Positions 61,212-64,000 of a stretch of 64,000 bases of DNA are shown piece after piece (position 1 is the stretch's first letter; every line of letters starts with the position of its first letter). The notes under the pieces were generated by a model, which had not been told where the DNA came from, searched no databases, and saw only the letters and a list, made by a program, of their open reading frames with translations. Made by a program: the position numbers and the translations under genes. The DNA is from Pseudomonadota bacterium (GTDB lineage: Bacteria; Pseudomonadota; Gammaproteobacteria; Burkholderiales; Burkholderiaceae_F), in contig JAKAFN010000001.1 of NCBI GenBank assembly GCA_021825945.1, positions 186,001 to 250,000 of the forward strand, read 5' to 3'.

Positions 61212-62246
61212 CTAGGGTGTCGCCAGTTCCTGGGTCAGGGCAACGAACGCATCGAGCTTTTCGCGCGCCGCGCCGCTTGCCACCGCGGCGCGCGCTTTGC
61301 CGATGCCTTCGGCGATCGAGGTCGCCGTGTCGGACGCATAGAGGGCCACGCCGGCGTTGAGCGCGACGATGTCCGCCGCCGGCCCCGTTACGCCGTCGAT
61401 CGCCTCGAGCAGCATGGCCCGAGATTCGTCGGGATCCGCGACGCGCAGCCGACGGCTGGACGCCATCGGGATTCCGAAATCCTCCGGATGGATCTCGTAT
61501 TCGCGGACTTCGCCGTCCTTGAGTTCGCCGACCATCGTCGCGGCGCCCAGCGAGACTTCGTCCATGCCATCCCGGCCATGCACCACCAGCACATGGCGGC
61601 TCCCCAGGCGTTGCAGCACGCGAACCTGGATGCCGACCAAGTCGGGATGGAACACGCCCATCACCTGGTTCTCCGCGCCGGCAGGGTTGGTGAGCGGCCC
61701 CAGGATGTTGAAGATCGTGCGCACGCCGAGTTCCTTGCGCACCGGTGCGGCATGGCGCATGGCGGCGTGGTGGCCTGGTGCGAACATGAATCCGATACCG
61801 GTTCGATCCAGACACGCCGCGACCTGTTCCGGCGTAAGCGTGATCCGGGCGCCCAGCGACTCCAACACATCGGCGCTGCCCGACCGGGAGGAGACGCTGC
61901 GGTTGCCATGCTTGGCGACGCGCGCGCCCGCCGCCGCGGCGACGAACATCGCCGCGGTGGAGATGTTGAAGGTGTGCGCGCCGTCGCCGCCCGTGCCCAC
62001 GATGTCGACGAGATGGCTGCGGTCGACGACGGGAACCGGCGTGGCGAACTCGCGCATGATCCGGGCCGCCGCGGCAATCTCGCCGACAGTCTCCTTTTTC
62101 ACGCGCAGGCCGATGAGCAGGGCCGCGATCTGCACCGGTGTCAGCTCGCCGCGCATCAGCCGCCGCCACAGCGACAGCATTTCGTCATGGAAGATTTCGC
62201 GGTGGTCGATGCAGCGGGCGATCGCTTCGCTGGGGGTGATGGACAC
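61212..62246 (-). CDS. trpD: Anthranilate phosphoribosyltransferase
   Basis: TrpD joins anthranilate to PRPP. The 344-residue product has the PRPP-binding loop [18 protein letters not shown], the anthranilate-site [53 protein letters not shown], and [12 protein letters not shown]. The start is GTG 62246 (VSITPSEA), 14 bp after the trpG stop; no ATG in this frame gives the family's N-terminus. It belongs to the minus-strand order trpG-trpD-trpC. Confidence 0.96.
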   Translation of the reverse strand: MSITPSEAIARCIDHREIFHDEMLSLWRRLMRGELTPVQIAALLIGLRVKKETVGEIAAAARIMREFATPVPVVDRSHLVDIVGTGGDGAHTFNISTAAMFVAAAAGARVAKHGNRSVSSRSGSADVLESLGARITLTPEQVAACLDRTGIGFMFAPGHHAAMRHAAPVRKELGVRTIFNILGPLTNPAGAENQVMGVFHPDLVGIQVRVLQRLGSRHVLVVHGRDGMDEVSLGAATMVGELKDGEVREYEIHPEDFGIPMASSRRLRVADPDESRAMLLEAIDGVTGPAADIVALNAGVALYASDTATSIAEGIGKARAAVASGAAREKLDAFVALTQELATP

Positions 62247-62260
62247 GGTGCGCCGCCCCG

Positions 62261-62827
62261 TCAATGCTGGGTCAGGAAATTGCGCAGCATTGCATGCCCA
62301 TGTTCCGTCGCGATCGATTCGGGGTGAAATTGCACGCCCTCGACCGCCTGGGTCTTGTGCCGCAACCCCATGATCTCGCCGTCGGCCGTCCATGCGGTGA
62401 TCTCCAGGCACTCCGGCAGGCTTTCCCGCTGTACCGCGAGGGAATGATATCGGGTGGCGATGAGGTGCTGGGGCAGTCCGGCAAAGACGCCGCCATCGAT
62501 GTGGTCGATGGGCGAGGTCTTGCCGTGCATGAGTTCTTTCGCGCGCACCACCTTGCCGCCGTAGGCCTGGCCGATCGCCTGGTGGCCGAGGCAGACGCCG
62601 AGGAGCGGGATGCGCCCGCCGAAGCGTTCGATCACGCCCAGGGTGACGCCCGCTTCGTTGGGCGTGCAGGGGCCGGGGGAAAGGCAGATGCGATCGGGGG
62701 CGAGTGTTGCGATCTGGTCGAGGGAGATTTCGTCGTTGCGATATACACGCACGTCTTCGCCCAGTTCCCCGAAGTACTGCACGAGGTTGTAGGTGAAACT
62801 GTCGTAGTTGTCGATCATCAGCAACAT
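62261..62827 (-). CDS. trpG: Anthranilate synthase glutamine amidotransferase subunit
   Basis: TrpG supplies ammonia from glutamine to TrpE. The 188-residue class I amidotransferase has [33 protein letters not shown], the catalytic Cys in [17 protein letters not shown] and the catalytic His-Glu in [14 protein letters not shown]. The same domain can serve folate synthesis (PabA). trpE, normally upstream in such operons, is absent here; the next gene on this strand is mscL. No attenuator leader peptide was recognised. Confidence 0.95.
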   Translation of the reverse strand: MLLMIDNYDSFTYNLVQYFGELGEDVRVYRNDEISLDQIATLAPDRICLSPGPCTPNEAGVTLGVIERFGGRIPLLGVCLGHQAIGQAYGGKVVRAKELMHGKTSPIDHIDGGVFAGLPQHLIATRYHSLAVQRESLPECLEITAWTADGEIMGLRHKTQAVEGVQFHPESIATEHGHAMLRNFLTQH

Positions 62828-63018
62828 GCGGGATTCCTTGGCAAGCCCGTACGCAGGATCGACCCCGATCCCGCGCGCCGTCCGGCATCCGGACACGGGG
62901 TTCGCGCGGGCGCATGCCGATCGGCGTCGAAGGTCCCCGGGCCCAGCCGGAATCCGCTAGTTTACTGCTTCAGTCCGTCGGCCCGGCAATCGCCCCGCGC
63001 CCGGTACTACGGATTCCG

Positions 63019-63426
63019 TCAGTCGCCGCGTTTGGACAGCAGATCGCGGATCTCCTCCAGCAGCACTTCGCTTCGTGGCGGCGCCGGGGGCTCCGCCGGA
63101 GCCGGTTCGGGAGCCGGCCGCTTGAGCTTGTTGATGGCGCGGATCGCAAGGAAGATCGCGAGCGCGATGATGAGGAAGTCGAGGATCGTCTGCACGAAGT
63201 CGCCATATTTCAGCAATACCGGCGCTCCTTTGGGATCCGTGCCGATGCGGAGGGCAAAGTCGGCGAAGTTCACGCCCCCCGTCAGCACGCCGACCACCGG
63301 CATGATCAGGTCGCCCACCAGCGCCGAGACGATTTTCCCGAACGCACCGCCGACCACGACACCGACCGCAAGGTCGATGACGTTCCCCCGCATGGCGAAT
63401 TCCTTGAACTCCGATGCGATACTCAT
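63019..63426 (-). CDS. mscL: Large-conductance mechanosensitive channel MscL
   Basis: This is a 135-residue MscL, a pentameric channel that opens under membrane tension and saves the cell from hypo-osmotic shock. The N-terminal amphipathic helix [21 protein letters not shown]1 [23 protein letters not shown], the periplasmic loop with [14 protein letters not shown]2 [18 protein letters not shown], and the charged C-terminal helix [11 protein letters not shown] are all present. The linker [13 protein letters not shown] is Pro-rich. Confidence 0.97.
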   Translation of the reverse strand: MSIASEFKEFAMRGNVIDLAVGVVVGGAFGKIVSALVGDLIMPVVGVLTGGVNFADFALRIGTDPKGAPVLLKYGDFVQTILDFLIIALAIFLAIRAINKLKRPAPEPAPAEPPAPPRSEVLLEEIRDLLSKRGD

Positions 63427-63499
63427 GGCTTCTCCTCGGCCCCGACCGTTCGGGAAACTGTACCCGAATTACCGGCTTGAGGGATTGTGCCTCGGCAAG

Positions 63500-63535
63500 G
63501 GAAAAACGGCCGGAGCCGCGTATGCGGTCCGGCCG
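63500..63535 (-). terminator. Intrinsic terminator of the tus operon
   Basis: On the minus strand CGGCCGGA / TCCGGCCG forms an 8-bp stem with an inner GCCGC/GCGGT extension, followed by TTTTTCCC. It lies 77 bp after the tusB stop and before mscL. Confidence 0.85.
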
Positions 63536-63611
63536 AGAACTCCCCGGGGCAGGGAACGGTCGCCGACGGGGAGGGAACACCTGGTTGGTGCGAGATCCCG
63601 GGCAAGTGCCG

Positions 63612-63911
63612 TCAGAGCCAGGACTGGACGGTGTGGTTCTCCGTGACCAGATCCACGAACCCGCCGTAATCGACGATGCGGATTCCGGCCGCGGCGCGGT
63701 CGCGCAGTCCCCGCGCATCGAGATCGGGGCCGAGGGCATAGACCGGCACACGGTCATGAAACTCCGCCAGACGGTCTGCGAACGGCGTCCCCCGGGTCGC
63801 GGCGATGACGCCGTCCTCGATCAGCAGGATCGAAGATCCGGGTTGCACCATGCGCAGACACGTTTCCAGGCTGTTGCGTTCAAACGGGGATCGATTGACG
63901 ATGTGAAGCAT
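63612..63911 (-). CDS. tusB: Sulfur relay protein TusB/DsrH
   Basis: This 99-residue DsrH/TusB-family protein is part of the hexameric DsrEFH/TusBCD sulfur-relay complex, which moves sulfane sulfur to TusE/DsrC. MLHIVNRSPFERNSLETCL, the Cys in SLETCLRMV, GSSILLIEDGVIAA, and the C-terminal IRIVDYGGFVDLVTENH match the family. Sulfur oxidisers use this complex with reverse Dsr; others use it for tRNA 2-thiouridine. The upstream partner tusC begins at the window edge. Confidence 0.9.
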   Translation of the reverse strand: MLHIVNRSPFERNSLETCLRMVQPGSSILLIEDGVIAATRGTPFADRLAEFHDRVPVYALGPDLDARGLRDRAAAGIRIVDYGGFVDLVTENHTVQSWL

Positions 63912-63927
63912 GTCGGTTTCCTTGGGG

Positions 63928-64000
63928 TCAGAAGCTCAGGACCACATCCTGCTGCGCCATCATTTCGCCGATCCGGGCGGCGTCGACGATTTCGACCGGG
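63928..64000 (-). CDS. tusC: TusC/DsrF C-terminal end (partial)
   Basis: The visible codons read PVEIVDAARIGEMMAQQDVV and then LSF before the stop, the typical C-terminus of TusC/DsrF (V-L-S-F end). The gene continues past the window edge. It lies 17 bp upstream of tusB on the same strand, which supports the tusDCB order. Confidence 0.75.
   Translation of the reverse strand, partial: PVEIVDAARIGEMMAQQDVVLSF

Overview
The window is about 64 kb of GC-rich chromosome from a betaproteobacterium. The RecA, glutamyl-tRNA reductase and RF1 sequences, the gene order hemA-prfA-prmC-grxD-ubiX, and codon use all fit that class. At the right edge is a tusC/dsrF-tusB/dsrH pair, which fits (but does not prove) a sulfur-metabolising lifestyle. 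The genus cannot be fixed from this sequence alone. Most of the window is dense core genome with short gaps and many ATGA/TGATG stop-start overlaps. There is no prophage and no CRISPR array.

Layout, left to right. (1) 1-8 kb: the typA/bipA 3' end, a large membrane PAS-GGDEF-EAL protein, a degenerate receiver-like protein, a MarR regulator, glucokinase, a TPR membrane protein and tRNA-Lys. (2) 8-14 kb: a small hypothetical gene, then a tonB-exbB-exbD-exbD-TPR energy-transduction operon and a GABA-type aminotransferase. A 340-bp gap follows that looks like an FNR-controlled small RNA gene. (3) 14-19 kb: purU, tRNA-Met, LexA-controlled recA-recX, and sucCD. (4) 19-26.5 kb: a PP2C phosphatase, an FHA protein and a formylglycine-generating-enzyme-like protein, which form a phospho-signalling cluster. 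After these come cspA, a DOPA-dioxygenase-type enzyme, a YCF48-like lipoprotein, and an outer-membrane/cupredoxin pair behind a Fur-like box. (5) 26.7-31.9 kb: hemA, prfA, prmC, grxD, ubiX and a glycine-zipper lipoprotein.

(6) 32-39.6 kb is the most striking region. It holds a six-gene operon for a membrane complex of the hydrogenase-4/complex I superfamily. Its large subunit lacks all four cysteines that bind the [NiFe] site, so it belongs to the energy-converting hydrogenase-related (Ehr) complexes and is not a hydrogenase. Its small subunit is a ferredoxin-NuoB fusion. (7) 39.7-47.2 kb: a CrcB fluoride channel with a DUF190 partner, a histidine phosphatase, an MFS transporter, and an operon of cyclopropane fatty acid synthase with two different short MutS-like ATPases. 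(8) 47.2-56.2 kb: lrgAB, chromate transporter, small hypotheticals, a MESH1-like HD hydrolase, an alpha-toroid (squalene-cyclase-like) protein coupled to ppsA, and a divergent enolase.

(9) 56.3-58.5 kb is a decayed accessory patch abutting the 3' end of tRNA-Phe. It contains half an EamA transporter, a frameshifted merR pseudogene, an intact YnfA-family gene, and IS21 and IS3 remnants. (10) 58.6-64 kb: nadB, trpC-trpD-trpG, mscL and tusB-tusC.

The best candidates for new biology are the Ehr complex with its leader operator, the cfa-MutS-MutS operon, the FNR-linked small RNA locus, and the toroid protein translationally coupled to PEP synthase.
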